Assembly: GCA_020736575.1 (NCBI GenBank)
Contig: JAGPYM010000014.1
Location: 372,001-436,000 of the forward strand
DNA length: 64,000 nucleotides
Source: Thelonectria olida
Taxonomy: Eukaryota; Ascomycota; Sordariomycetes; Hypocreales; Nectriaceae
Direction: 5' to 3'
Position 1 is the first letter of the stretch. The number at the start of each line of letters is the position of its first letter. Below the pieces are notes generated by a model. That model worked only from the letters and a program-made list of their open reading frames with translations, had not been told where the DNA came from and made no database searches. A program made the position numbers and the translations under genes. Positions 23,175-34,170 of this stretch are shown here, one piece after another.

Positions 23175-25101
23175 TTAGCCATGCTGTAAAGCTATGGATA
23201 GCTTCACTGCTCGGTGGACATCATTCGGGCGAATGCCGGGGCTGCGCCCAAGACAGACTGCCGCGTTGACCAATTCTACAAAACGTCAGCTACGAGTAGC
23301 GGAAGGGTGAATCTAGGAGAGTTCTTACCAGTGACGAGCCTGTTTACGTCAATAGTCACCTTGGTCTTCTTATCGACCGGAACTGAAGGTGGCTCCCATA
23401 TCCGCCAGGGAATCTCAGACATGTCTTCAAACGATGGAAGGCCTTGGTTAAATTGTGACTCATTCGCTGCGTCAAGGTCGGCGCCAAATGACTCGAGTTG
23501 GGGGTCTAGGCCTTGAGGAGCAAGCGGGTCATTCATCAAAATGGAAGCTTCGACTGTGGTCGTAGTAGTCGTATCCCATGTGTTGGTGGTGGTTTCGAAG
23601 CTAGTCGAGTACAGGGATGAGAGATCAGGTCCATTTCTCGGCGCAGGCGTTTTCCTGAAGAACTCTTGTCGCTTAGGACCAAAGTCTCTCGGGGGTAGGT
23701 CAGGTGGTCGCTCGAATACATCAATATCAATCTCAGCCTCGACATAGTCCTTGCCTTCGGGAATGACGATGCCACGCTGGTGTAAGTACGCATCGACCTC
23801 GTCTGCATCAAAAAAGTCGCCTTCAAAGCCAGGGTAGAGCATACGCATCCGATGATCAACACGGATATCTCTTGCTAGTTCGACATCCTCACTAAAAGGC
23901 CCCGTCGAGAGACCAGTCATATTGTGAGGTTTGTCGTGTTGGGGGAGACCGTGATTGCCAATGTGTAAGTCGCCATTTGTAATATCTCTGTTGAACAGCT
24001 TTCCCGTCGAATCTGGCTGTGACATCCAGGTGCCGGCGCCGCCAAGATTCGAGAACGGGTACTTCCAATTGTTCAACGACTCGTTTCGGGTCCTATCCAG
24101 GACCACACTCAATCGTCGAATGATTTGCTGCCTGCTCTCAAATTGCAGACAGAAGCTGAAGACAGCCATGTATCGATCTGGGGGTGGATTCTCCATTAAC
24201 GCGAGAGCAAGACCTGCTTCAACAGTCGCTCTCTGGAAACGACGACCGAAGCTTCTCTCATGAAAGGCATATGATTCCGGAACTGGGAGCGTATTGAACG
24301 GTGAGTGCGTGTAAGAGGTGGCAAACAGGGCCACATCAGCCTTTGCATCCAGGACGGGAAAGCTCGCGTCCTTGAAGCTAGGATTTGTGATGGAGCTAAC
24401 CAGAGTGTGTGTCAATGGGTTGAAGTGTTGGGGGAGATCCGAAAGCCCTTGAATGCCAGAGAGACTTGCGTCATCGGGACCTAATTCCGTGTTTGGTGTG
24501 GATTGGGTATCGCCAGACGACGATGTCGAGTCACTCAAGGACCGCTTCGGATTCCCTTGCGGAAGTCTCGGCTCTTGTTCGGGGACATCGGGGGCAGCGG
24601 TTGTTTCGTCTTCTGTCGAGTCCTCAGTCGCCTTGCGGGATAGAGCAAGGAACCTGCGGGTAGCATCATTCAGGCGCCTCGCAACTTCAGGGGACGCCTG
24701 GAGCATACCCTGACCAAAAAAGAAGTCGGACAAGTTCATGAACTCACGGCCCATGTCTTCATTGACTTGCTCAAGCTCTTTGACCCTGTTCTTGAGGGTG
24801 TCAATGGCCGTGTCTTTGCGATTGCGATAGGCACGCTGGGCCAGACGGATTTGTGTGCGACGACGCTAAGCTGGGCGTTAGAGGGGTATGATCCAAACAG
24901 ACTTGACCGACGATGATGGGATATACACACCTCGGCAGCAGTCTCGTCTGATGTTTCGAGACGAGGCCGACCTCTCGACCTCTTCTTGGTCATCCTCTCA
25001 TCCCCATCTTCCGAGGTCTCGACCCTCTTCCTGGCGGAAGCGGAAGATTCGGGGTTACCAGAGGCTTTCGGCATGGTGATAGGTGTGCTGGGGTTTGACA
25101 A
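23175..25101 (-). CDS. Fungal bZIP transcription factor
   Basis: Three exons, 25101-24931, 24865-23329 and 23275-23175, give 602 residues. The first intron (65 nt) falls just before the basic region, RRRTQIRLAQRAYRNRK (residues 58-74). That region has the AQRAYRxRK form of Yap-like fungal bZIPs and is followed by a short leucine zipper (LKNRVKELE). Basic AT-hook-like GRPR lies upstream of it. The middle is Ser/Thr/Pro-rich with low complexity. The C-terminal part is a conserved-looking regulatory region with FATSYTHSPF and, on the last exon, ELVNAAVCLGRSPGIRPNDV. The 53-nt last intron is needed to reach this ending; reading through it gives a different tail that stops at 23276. An ATG at 25074 in good context is an alternative start. 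It should be nuclear; targets are unknown. Confidence 0.87.
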
Positions 25102-26816
25102 GGCCTTAGGCTGAGACTATACAAAGGGATCCGTGGAATAATAAAGGGATTTTTAAAGAAGGGGGTCCCGATCTTAGCAGGCGAAAGGCCGGAAGAGTAC
25201 GGAAGGAGTTACTTCTCCGAGGAGATGCTTAAGACGGAGCTGACAGTTGAGATGAGCTTTGCAGGTGAGGCTCACGTGCGCATGGCACTTGTCAAGGGGA
25301 CTGGCCGGGTTCGTTAGGCGTATCCTGTTAGTTATTCGAATTGTTCAGTCAAGCCTACGACATGGCTTCACTAGAATGGCAATGTTGTTGCGATAGCAGA
25401 TCTCGGGAGGGGCCGGCAAGTACTGCGGTGGAACGGAATGAGGACCTCAGATCAATGATAGCTGTAAGGCTGAGGCGAGAGGAAAGTTTAGACAGGTGTA
25501 GCACGGCGAACGGAGTAGCCTTGGCACGGTCCGGGGATGAAGTGGACGGGACGAGTGACGTGAGGCAAGGAGGGGACAGATGGAAGCAGCAGCAATCGCG
25601 GGGCCGGCGGCAACGACCTCCAGGAGACAGTTGCCGATGATAATGAGGAGGAGGATGATGGGATGAAGTTGAGATGAGGTTGAGTTGAGAATAAAGATGG
25701 AGCAAAGATCTGCCCCGTGGCTGGAGAAGGAGACGGAGACTGGAGAAGACGGGAGGGGGACTTGGCAAGGGCGTGTTAGCGCTGGTACGTGCCTGGATAC
25801 ATTGATTGATGCAACACACGATGGACACTATGCGTGACTGTCACGGTCGCAGTTTCAAACCGCCACCTTTGGAGTCCCGGATGTACCGAATGAAATTCCA
25901 AATTAACGGTTTGGAGACAGGATTTAATTGGTTTGATGATTCGTCGCTCCTTTCATCCGTCTTTTGGTTGGTGGCGGTAGTGCAGGAGAGCATTACTAAT
26001 TCTCCCAGCTGGTCCTTTTATTCGCCTCCAGCTTGCTTACCTTGCTCCCCACTACGATGACTGCTTACGGTAATGCTTCGTATGAAGCACCTTAATTTAG
26101 CCAGAGTTCTCGCGCGGGAATGGAATGAAAGCGCGGTACACCCAATGAGGCGGTCAGTAATGGCAGAAAATTGCCTGCCCAGCAAGCAATAGTTAGATGC
26201 AGGGCGAGACCGAACAAAGCACGACGAGGTTCGTACATTGCCCTGGGGATTTTGTGGGCTCCATAGGTAGTTGATCTTTGTAATTCGTTGAAGCCGTTAG
26301 TGGTCACGACAGTTGTCGACTCCAGTTACGGCCGCCTGACCAAGGTATCCGTGGGCGCAGCTGATCGAAGCCAAGTAACGAAATACACCAGGCTCTTTGT
26401 TGACGGTACTGGAGGGAGTGGTTATCAGTCGGTAAAAAGGTTCAGCTTGAACCATTGCTCTATGTATACCTCCTAGTTAAGCGCCGTTGATCGCTTCCAA
26501 GCCAACGGATCGTGGGTACTCGTTGCCAATCCTGTCCTCAATAATGTCGACCCCAAAATACACAAGCCTCCCTCACAGGTTCCTTGGCCTGCATCACAAC
26601 CTGACGAGGTTTACTGCCCACCTCATGCGGGGATGCAGCCTCAGCCGCACGAGGCTGGCGCTTACCTCGCAGTCCGCACGCCCAACCTGAAGAGTAAGAC
26701 TTCAACCATCTCGATTCTGCCACAAACACCTCTGGATTCTGCCATGAACACCAAGATTTCAAAGAAACCACCTTCACTAGCATCACGCAAACACGCTTCG
26801 GTTTCTGATCCTAAAA
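25102..26816. other. Gene-free interval between bZIP and NLR-like genes
   Basis: The bZIP promoter and leader lie at the left (CT-rich on the minus strand to about 25.8 kb). No gene is supported in 25.8-26.8 kb. A frame without ATG stays open on the plus strand from 26474 to 26866 but is out of frame with the receptor and matches nothing I know; it may be leader or relic. Confidence 0.5.
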
Positions 26817-29405
26817 ATGAGTGGTGCAAACTTCCACGGGAACGTCGACGACTCCAACATCATTAATGGGTTTAACCTCTCCGACAACAGCAACGCGACC
26901 TTCAACTTCAATCAGTATAAACATGCTGGTACACGACGACTGCCCTTCCTGCGATTATGCAAGGCATCCAACTAACGTCTACTGCAGGGCGACCTGACTC
27001 CCCACCAAATCCCTTGTCAACCATCATTCCCTTTGGCCGCAATGCCAAATTTGTACCACGTGGTAACATCCTCGAAACAATACATCAGCTCTGTTCCAAG
27101 CCTGGTGGACGTGCCGCTCTCGTCGGTCTGGGCGGAGTTGGGTATGTACGTGAGCTCTTATAGGCGAGTAGTGTTCTAACAGGAGACCAGAAAGTCGCAA
27201 CTTGCCATCGAATTTGCCTATCAGCTACGCGACCAAACGAAAGTACAAGGAGATCCCTCGTGGGTTTTCTGGGTGCACGCTGGTACCATCCCACGGGTCG
27301 AAAAGGCGTTCAAAGAAATCGCAAATGCAATGAAGATCGCTGGCCGGGACCAACCGGACGTCGATATAATGGACCTAGTGTGTCGCACACTCAGCGACGA
27401 AACCAAAGGAAGATGGTGCATGATAGTCGATAGCGCCGACGATGTCGACGTCTTCTTTGGAGAACGCATAGAAGGCCATCCTTTGCACACATATCTGCCA
27501 CAAAGCCGCAACGGATCGATTCTGGTCACCACACGGAATCGAAAGCTAGCTTCCGGGTTGGTTGATGACCCAGAAGCCACCATCTCGGTTGGTGAGATGA
27601 CGGAATCAGAGGCTCTCCGACTCCTAGAGGGAAAGATTGGTTCGAAAGTGCCCCAACCCGAGACCGATGCAGCCATGGAGTTGATCAAGCTCCTCGATCT
27701 CATTCCACTTGCTATCAGCCAGGCCGGATCATACATTCAGCAACGAGGGCCACGTATGTCAATCACTGAGTACCTGCATCAATTTCGTAGAAGCGAAGAT
27801 GACAGATGTCGTCTCTTAGAAGAGGGATCAACTGATCTACGGCGTGAGGGCGGTGCGTCCAACTCAGTCCTCACGACATGGCAGATTTCCTTTGACCACA
27901 TTCGTTCCCGTCGGCCATCTGCCGCCGATTTGCTGTCCCTTATGAGCTTCTTTGACTGTCAGGGAATCCCAGAACTGGTCCTTCGTCCTCATGCCCAGTC
28001 ACGAGTCGAAGATCAGTCTCAATCGAACAATCAACCTCGTTCCAAAAAGCACAAATGGGTTCGCCTTGCGGACCGTTTCAGTCGTTTCAGGTTAAAGAAA
28101 CGCGAAATAGACAAATCCGATGATATTGAGACCAGAAGCATCAGCGACGAAACCCTAGGCCATGAATTCGAAGCGGACATCTTAATACTACGACAGTTTT
28201 GTTTCATCGTTACAAACACTGAGGAAAACACATTCGGAATGCATGGTCTGGTTCAACTTTCGACTAGATGGTGGCTGAAGGCCCAGAATGAGATTCCGCG
28301 GTTCCAGTCAGTATATATCAACAGAATGTCGACCGCTTTTCCTGCGGGAGACTTGTACGAACATTGGGGGACTTGTCGGGTCCTTTTTCCCCATCTTGAG
28401 GCTGGAATCGGACTTGAGGTGCCAGTCAAGGAATTGCAAAAGAAATGGGCGGGCGTGTTACTCAGCGGCGGGCGTTACGCTGACTCTCAAGGCCACTACA
28501 CCAAGGCAGAGAAGATGGTGGGAAACGCCATGTTAATTTACGAGACGGTGTGTGGGGGAGAGCACGATGATAGACTGGAGTGCATCAGCTGGGTTGGCAC
28601 GATTTTGCTTAAGAAAGGCGATTACAAAAAGACAGAAGAATTGTTCGTGCAGCTCCTCGACACAAGAAGGAAGATTTTGGGAGATGATAATTACAAGACT
28701 TTGGAAGTCATGCAAGAACTTGGTTGGGTATTTCAAAAACAAGGACGATGGAAGGAGGCGCAGGAGCTTTTCGAGAAGGTGCTCGAGAGATGCAAAGAGA
28801 TGCGAGGGGTGGATCACCTCGATACACTCGTGGTCATGGAAAATTTGTGCAGGGTATTAAGCAAACAAGGTTGGTGGCAGGATGCAGAGGAGCTCCAGAT
28901 CCAAGTGTTGGATGGACGAAAGAAAGCGCTGGGAGAGGAACATCCTGAGACATTGACAGCAGCGGGTGAATTGGCTTCGATATTGACGCTCCAAGGTCGG
29001 TGGGACGAGTCAGAGGAGCTGGAAACAAAAGTTCTGGAAATCAGTCGAAGGATACTCGGAAAAGAGCATCCTGACACGCTGGACAGCATGGACAACCTGG
29101 CCAACGTCTATCTCAAGCAAAAGCGATGGAAGGAGGCAGAAACACTCCTGGTGCAAGTGGTGGAGACGAGCAAGAGAACCCACGGAACCGAGCACCCCGA
29201 CACACTGGCCAGCATGAATAACCTTGCCCACGTGTGGAAAGGCATGGGCAGATTGGACGATGCAATAAGCTTGTTGGAGGAGTGTGCTTCTCTATCCCAG
29301 CAGAAGCTGGGCCCAGATCATCCGGACACCAGAATCTCCTTGCGCCATCTCAACAGATGGCGCAAGAAGGCGCATGCAAGAGATGGGCAAGAATCGCATC
29401 AATAA
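26817..29405 (+). CDS. NLR-like STAND protein: short N-terminal motif, NB-ARC, TPR repeats
   Basis: Three exons, 26817-26928, 26988-27141 and 27191-29405 (introns of 59 and 49 nt), give 826 residues. The NB-ARC ATPase has Walker A GLGGVGKS (residues 84-91), split by the second intron just before the lysine codon. Walker B-like WCMIVDSADD (164-173), GSILVTTRNR (197-206) and a GLPL-like LDLIPLAI (257-264) follow. From about residue 505 to 815 come 42-residue TPR units of the kinesin-light-chain type, with EHPDTL at each junction; the last three are the most alike. The first ~37 residues are Asn/Gly/Phe-rich with few charges (NFHGN, NIINGF, TFNFNQ), where fungal NLRs often carry an amyloid-signalling motif instead of an effector domain. 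Such proteins act in non-self recognition and programmed cell death. Ligand and partner are unknown, and no effector gene lies next to it. Confidence 0.85.
29339..29366. repeat. Perfect 12-bp inverted repeat at the 3' end of the NLR-like gene
   Basis: CTTGCGCCATCT, CAAC, AGATGGCGCAAG. It lies inside the coding sequence about 40 nt before the stop and encodes the basic tail around LRHLNRWRKK. The mRNA could form a very stable tetraloop hairpin. Confidence 0.65.
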
Positions 29406-29698
29406 GCTCAGCAGGTTGTTGAACGTGACTTCAATCGTCACATTGGAAGTTGTCGAGTATAGATCTGGTCATGTCACTACATCGAGGGAGACGACCGTTT
29501 CTCCTGGCCGTTATCATATGCAATTTCATTGCATAAACTATAAGGCAAAACTGTTGGGCTATGGACCACACGAAGCTCTTACACACCCACGTCAAAATAC
29601 GGTCGTTCAGCCTGCGGTGTAATACGCAACATGTGCCGTCGAGTTTGGCCCTCCTTTACCTTGAAGTCGCGGAGGGCAGAACTATATCTAAAGTTAAC

Positions 29699-31063
29699 TT
29701 ATACGACTGTCGTCCACAGACCATCATGTCGATCTGCCTGCCTCGTCGTGGCGCTGCTGAAGACTGAACGTACTGTTGAGTAATGCGATTGTCATAGACA
29801 ACAACCGTTCCAGGCGTCCAATGCACCCGAACATGCCAGTCCTGTCCATGCTCGATGTGGTTGTACAGGAAGTTGAGAATGTTTGCTACACCGAACTTAG
29901 CACACCCAAATACTCTGCGAGCTTCGAGGGGCCTGACATACCGCTTTCTTCCTCCTTCAACCCTTGAATTCTCCGCGTGTACAGCCGATTCACGTACAGC
30001 GACTTTGACTTGGTGACCTACGTTGTCGGACAGCTTTTAGCATCATCTTCAATAAGATTTGCAAGATCCGGGACAGACGACATACGGGATGGGTCCGAAC
30101 AACCGGGTGAATCGTTTCAATCGGCTCTCGAATGTACCTCTCCTTGTGGTCGGCGACCTTGGCCTGCTCAAACCCAGAGTGGGTTGCCTCCAGTCCGTGA
30201 AGCTTCTCGCGGTACAGAGGGGACAATGCCTCGTACGCGGCCACGGTGGACAGGTACAACGTATCGCCTCCCGACGGGGGAGTGTCTAGGGCCAAGAAGA
30301 TTGTCGTTCCCATGCCGTTTCTGCGGTGGATAGTTAGCCTGAGGACCAGTCGCCGCGCAGCAGGGAAGCCTACATCTCGTAGGACATGTCGGTGTGCCAC
30401 TTGATACTGCTGACGTTGTTCTTGATCTCATTGTCAACTGCACCAGCACTAAGCCACAGGTTCGAGTTAGCAAGACAAGTTTCCATTCGAATATGTGCAT
30501 AATTGTTCGAACGTACGTAAAGTCTCGATAAACCGGCAGCAGTTCAGGGTGGTCCTTGACGTGGCCCCCATGCTGGTGGACATGCAACTTTCCGAAGTGA
30601 GCGCCAAACTCGACCTGCTTGTCAAAGCCAATGTCGACAAAATCCTGCTCGCGAAAGACGACGACGCCTCTCTCGGCTGCCAAGAGGGCGAGCTCGTCGC
30701 GTTGCTTGGAGTCTAGGGAACTCAGCTGCAGGCCGCGCACCTCGGTGCCGATGGCCGGGGTAATCTCTTCAAATGACGATCCAGGCGCGCCCAGGAGCGA
30801 GGCTTTGCCAGGGTCGGCTCGGAGGCCCACGTCGACATGTTTGAACTCTTCAAGTGGAGGCTGCAATCCTGGATGGAAGTGTGGGAGATAGTGGGCGTAT
30901 TTGTACTAGCAAGGGTGAACATGGCTTTCGTATAGATACTCTCCGGACCAGGTAGTTGGTTACGAACCTCATTCTGGCTGTAATCAATCGAAGTGTCAAA
31001 CTTTAATTGAGAAGCAGCCGCTTGGGGCTGCGACGTAGTAGTGATTGTGCCCTGAGTCGACAT
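29699..31063 (-). CDS. TauD/TfdA-family 2-oxoglutarate dioxygenase, C terminus disturbed
   Basis: Exons 31063-30968, 30905-30517, 30448-30374, 30320-30086, 30017-29942 and 29885-29774 join in phase through introns of 62, 68, 53, 68 and 56 nt. The protein resembles fungal sulfonate/taurine dioxygenases (yeast Jlp1 type), which release sulfite from sulfonates. Visible motifs are YKYAHYLPHFHPGLQPPLEEF, IKWHTDMSYE (iron ligands H and D), GTTIFLALDTPPSGGDTL, HPVVRTHPV and VRVHWTPGTVVVYDNRIT. Next should come the last iron-ligand histidine. It appears only if 17 nt (29773-29757, GTACGT...TTCAG) are removed, giving DNRITQHSATT and a stop at 29699-29701. Read straight through, a Gln replaces the His and the frame ends at 29656. 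The usual RHxxR end is not intact either way. It may be a tiny intron, a sequence error or a decaying gene. It is divergent from an anion permease gene. Confidence 0.75.
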
Positions 31064-31567
31064 TGATGCTAATGATACGAATACGGAGTCTTGGAGATAT
31101 AGTGCCCTGAGATGCTTACGTCCATCGTCTCTACATCAGGTGCTCTTCGTGGATACCACCATGCTTTTATCAACACAATTATGCACTCCTCCTTGCGATC
31201 GCGGACCTTGCTTCGTAAGCCGCGGGGGGTAACTGGAACGATGGCGAGCGAGCCAGCCTGGCGCACATCATCAGCCCAAACCCCGCGAACTCATCCCAAG
31301 GCCAGACAACCTCCCCTTGACGTGACCATCGCAGCATTCAACTGCGAGTTATTTCCGACATATGTAGGTAAGATCGTCGGTGTTTATCTGTTGACGACTA
31401 TCGACAGGCTGACGCTCGCCATATATGTGGTAGATGGCGAGGACTACGAGTGGGATGATGTAGCAGCGAGCTCGGCGTACACGAGGTATAGATAGGTCAG
31501 AGAAAGAATAGAAATAAAGGAATGCATCTAATAAGCTTAATATTCTGAGTTTATTGTTGCAGGAAAA
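31064..31567. promoter_or_regulatory. Bidirectional promoter of the dioxygenase-permease pair
   Basis: A 504-bp spacer between two divergent start codons. Co-regulation of the pair is expected from the arrangement. I see no clear operator, although AT-rich patches precede the permease ATG. Confidence 0.55.
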
Positions 31568-33560
31568 ATGTCCGGATCCAAAGACGCGGCAGTGATTACT
31601 GTCGGCACTCCAGTCCCGTCGAGCGATGAGGAGCTGACGCCCACGACAACTCGTCTACAGGGCGAAGGAGAGAAACGACCGACATGGCGACGGATCTTGG
31701 GGTATTTCTGGGACTCTTTGGATGGAGACACTCGGGATAGACGGTATATCCAGAAACTAGACACCTTTCTCTTGTAAGTGGTGAAAGCTGTAGCGTTGAG
31801 TCTATATCGATGTGTACTGACTACCGCAGCTCTTATATCTGCCTTGGTTACTTTATCAAGTATCTCGATCAGACAAACATCAGTACGTTACAGACTATTC
31901 CTTTCTGTTCCTCGTGTCGGTTCGTGGTGCTGATACGTTTCAGGCAACGCCTTCGTTAGCGGTATGAAGGAAGATGTAGGTCATCTCCCGATCCATTCAG
32001 AAACAAGCCAAGGCTTACTCGTGATCAACAGCTTAGTCTATATGGAAACGAGCGTAACTGGCTCAACAGTTACTTCAACATTGGCTATCTCATCGGAACA
32101 GTCCCAACACAGATGATCCAACTTCGGTACATCAGGCCTTCCATCTGGATCCCGCTGTGCGAAGTCTTCTGGTCCGTCCTAGTCATGGCCATGGCGGGTG
32201 CGAAAAACGTGGAAACGGTAAGCATCACACTCCAAGCTACAGTATTGGTTGTTGTTTTTTTTGTTTTTTTTTTCAATTCTGAGAACTGACTTATCTTGAG
32301 CTGTATGCCCTTCGTTTCTTCTGCGGCCTGTTTGAAGCGTGCGCGTTTCCTGGATACGCCGCTCTGCTGGGAGGATGGTATGGCCCGCGGGAGTTGACCA
32401 AGAGGACGGCCATTTTCGAGCAGACGAGTGCGATTGCGTCCATGTTCAGCGGGTACTTGCAAGCGGCCCTGTACAAGGGACTGAATGGCCGTCACGGTTT
32501 GGCGGGTTGGAGATGGCTGTTCATCTTTGACGGGTACGTCCTTTCACTCTTCCCCAGCCCAGACGAGCGAAGGCTAATCAAGGAGAAGAATCATCTCGAT
32601 TCCAATTGCTGTTTGGGGTTTCTTTGCTATTCCGGATCTGCCACATACCACGCGTGCGTTTTATTGGACTGAAGATGTATGGTTTGGCTCCTCCACGCTC
32701 AGCACACAATTCTAATGATAGACATAGGACAAGCAGTATGGCGTCAAGAGAGCCGAGAGTAACGGACGCGTTGCTCCCAAGAAGCTCACACTGCAGGCCA
32801 TCAAAGGTGTCTTTACCAATTGGAGGCTATGGGTCTTCATCCTCCCCTACCTGTAAGCACATTCCAGGGTGCAGCGTTATCGAGTAGATGCTCACTCAGC
32901 CGTCGCAGGATGGTCGCACAAGCAGGCAGCGGAACGGGCTACTTCAACCTCTATCTCAAGTCGGCCGGGTACAGCGTCGTCGACACCAATGTGCTCCCAA
33001 CGGCGGGCAACGCCATCAGCGTCGTGGCGGCTTTCCTCGCAGCAGGGGTCGTCGACGCTACGGGAGCTCGGCTGACCATGTCTGTTATTGTTCAACTGAC
33101 AGTGATGGTTTCGAACGTTTTGCTTGCTGTTTGGAATATTCCTGATGGAGCAAAGATGTTTGCGTTTTTCCTGTCGTATGCGGGATCTGCAGCCCAGCCC
33201 ATCATCATTGTGAGTGTTTCTCTCTACACATAGACGCACACACAAAGTTGAATGAATGCTGATACTTAATGTCAGTCCTGGGGTCAGCATCTCAACGCCG
33301 CAGATCCGAATCTTCGTCAGCTCTTGGTTGCGACTGGAAACATCTTTACCTACAGCTTCTCGACGTGGATGCCGTGTAAGTTGTCCCAGATTGAACATCG
33401 ATGGGGAAGTGATGATGGTGGCTAATTGTGGTTTGCAGTGGTTCTCTTCCCAACATACGACGCACCTCACTACAAATACGGATACCAGATTTTGATCCTT
33501 TGGGGCGGTCTTGCGATTATTGGCGCATACTTGATGAGGTTGCTCAGTCACAAGTTTTAG
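31568..33560 (+). CDS. Dal5-type MFS anion:cation symporter
   Basis: Ten exons: 31568-31773, 31830-31882, 31944-31975, 32032-32217, 32301-32533, 32589-32676, 32728-32852, 32909-33209, 33276-33375 and 33439-33560. All introns are GT-AG, 51-83 nt, and phases agree, giving 481 residues. The protein starts with a hydrophilic cytosolic tail ending RRYIQKLDTFLFSYICLGYF, then the family motif KYLDQTNISNAFVSGMKEDL. Later come ALRFFCGLFEACAFPGY, GWRWLFIFDG and GSGTGYFNLYLKSAGYS. About twelve membrane spans are expected. Members of this allantoate-permease-like group import carboxylates, vitamins, allantoate or sulfonates at the plasma membrane. The divergent TauD-type neighbour suggests the cargo is a substrate of that enzyme, but this is inference. 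Confidence 0.9.
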
Positions 33561-34170
33561 CATGTTTGGCATGGAAATAGAGGGATAGGCAAATTTGTAG
33601 GGTAGTCTAGATATCTGGGTCTCGTAGGGCTGTGCGGAATCATCTCCACCACTGCGCAATTGGCCCATGTCTCCATTGCTCAGCCTCAATTGATGGCACC
33701 GAGAAGGAAGGCTGTGCACTTTTGTTGCATTTTTTGTGTCAAATCTCCTTGGAGCATCAAGAGACATGCAGCTATTCACAGCTGATTCTCCCTCTTCTTG
33801 CGTTTAGGTGGACAGATTCTGATGGTGAGAGTTGGCGCAGCCGGATCCTCTGCCTCTGATGAGGGACTCCCCATTGTATTACGACCTGCAACCGTCTTTC
33901 GTCCCTCTCTCTTCCCACTAATAAACCCCCATTCAAGAAATATTGATACTCTCTACTTTATTTTCCCGTGGTCCATCACCGATCGATTTATGGATCACCT
34001 CACTCCTCCCTGTTAATGATCCCTGTCCCGCCGACTCAGCCCCTCCCCTCGTTGCTCGTCCCTGCAACCACCAAAAATCCAAAACCCGCACCATCCGCCC
34101 TCGCTCCCGCTTTCGTCCACCGTCCACCGTCCACCACCAACCGCTCCGAGCCTGGTTCGGTCACAAAACT
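33561..34170. other. Spacer between MFS and kinase genes
   Basis: The 3' flank of the permease, then a CT-rich leader of the kinase gene from about 33.9 kb. No gene seen. Confidence 0.55.

Noticed and set aside
25355..25828. A 157-codon minus-strand frame upstream of the bZIP gene
   Set aside because: Ser/Pro/Leu-rich translation of CT-rich leader DNA.
26474..26866. Open plus-strand frame of about 130 codons just before the NLR-like start
   Set aside because: It lacks an early ATG, is out of frame with the receptor and gives no recognisable protein; no splice pair joins it convincingly.
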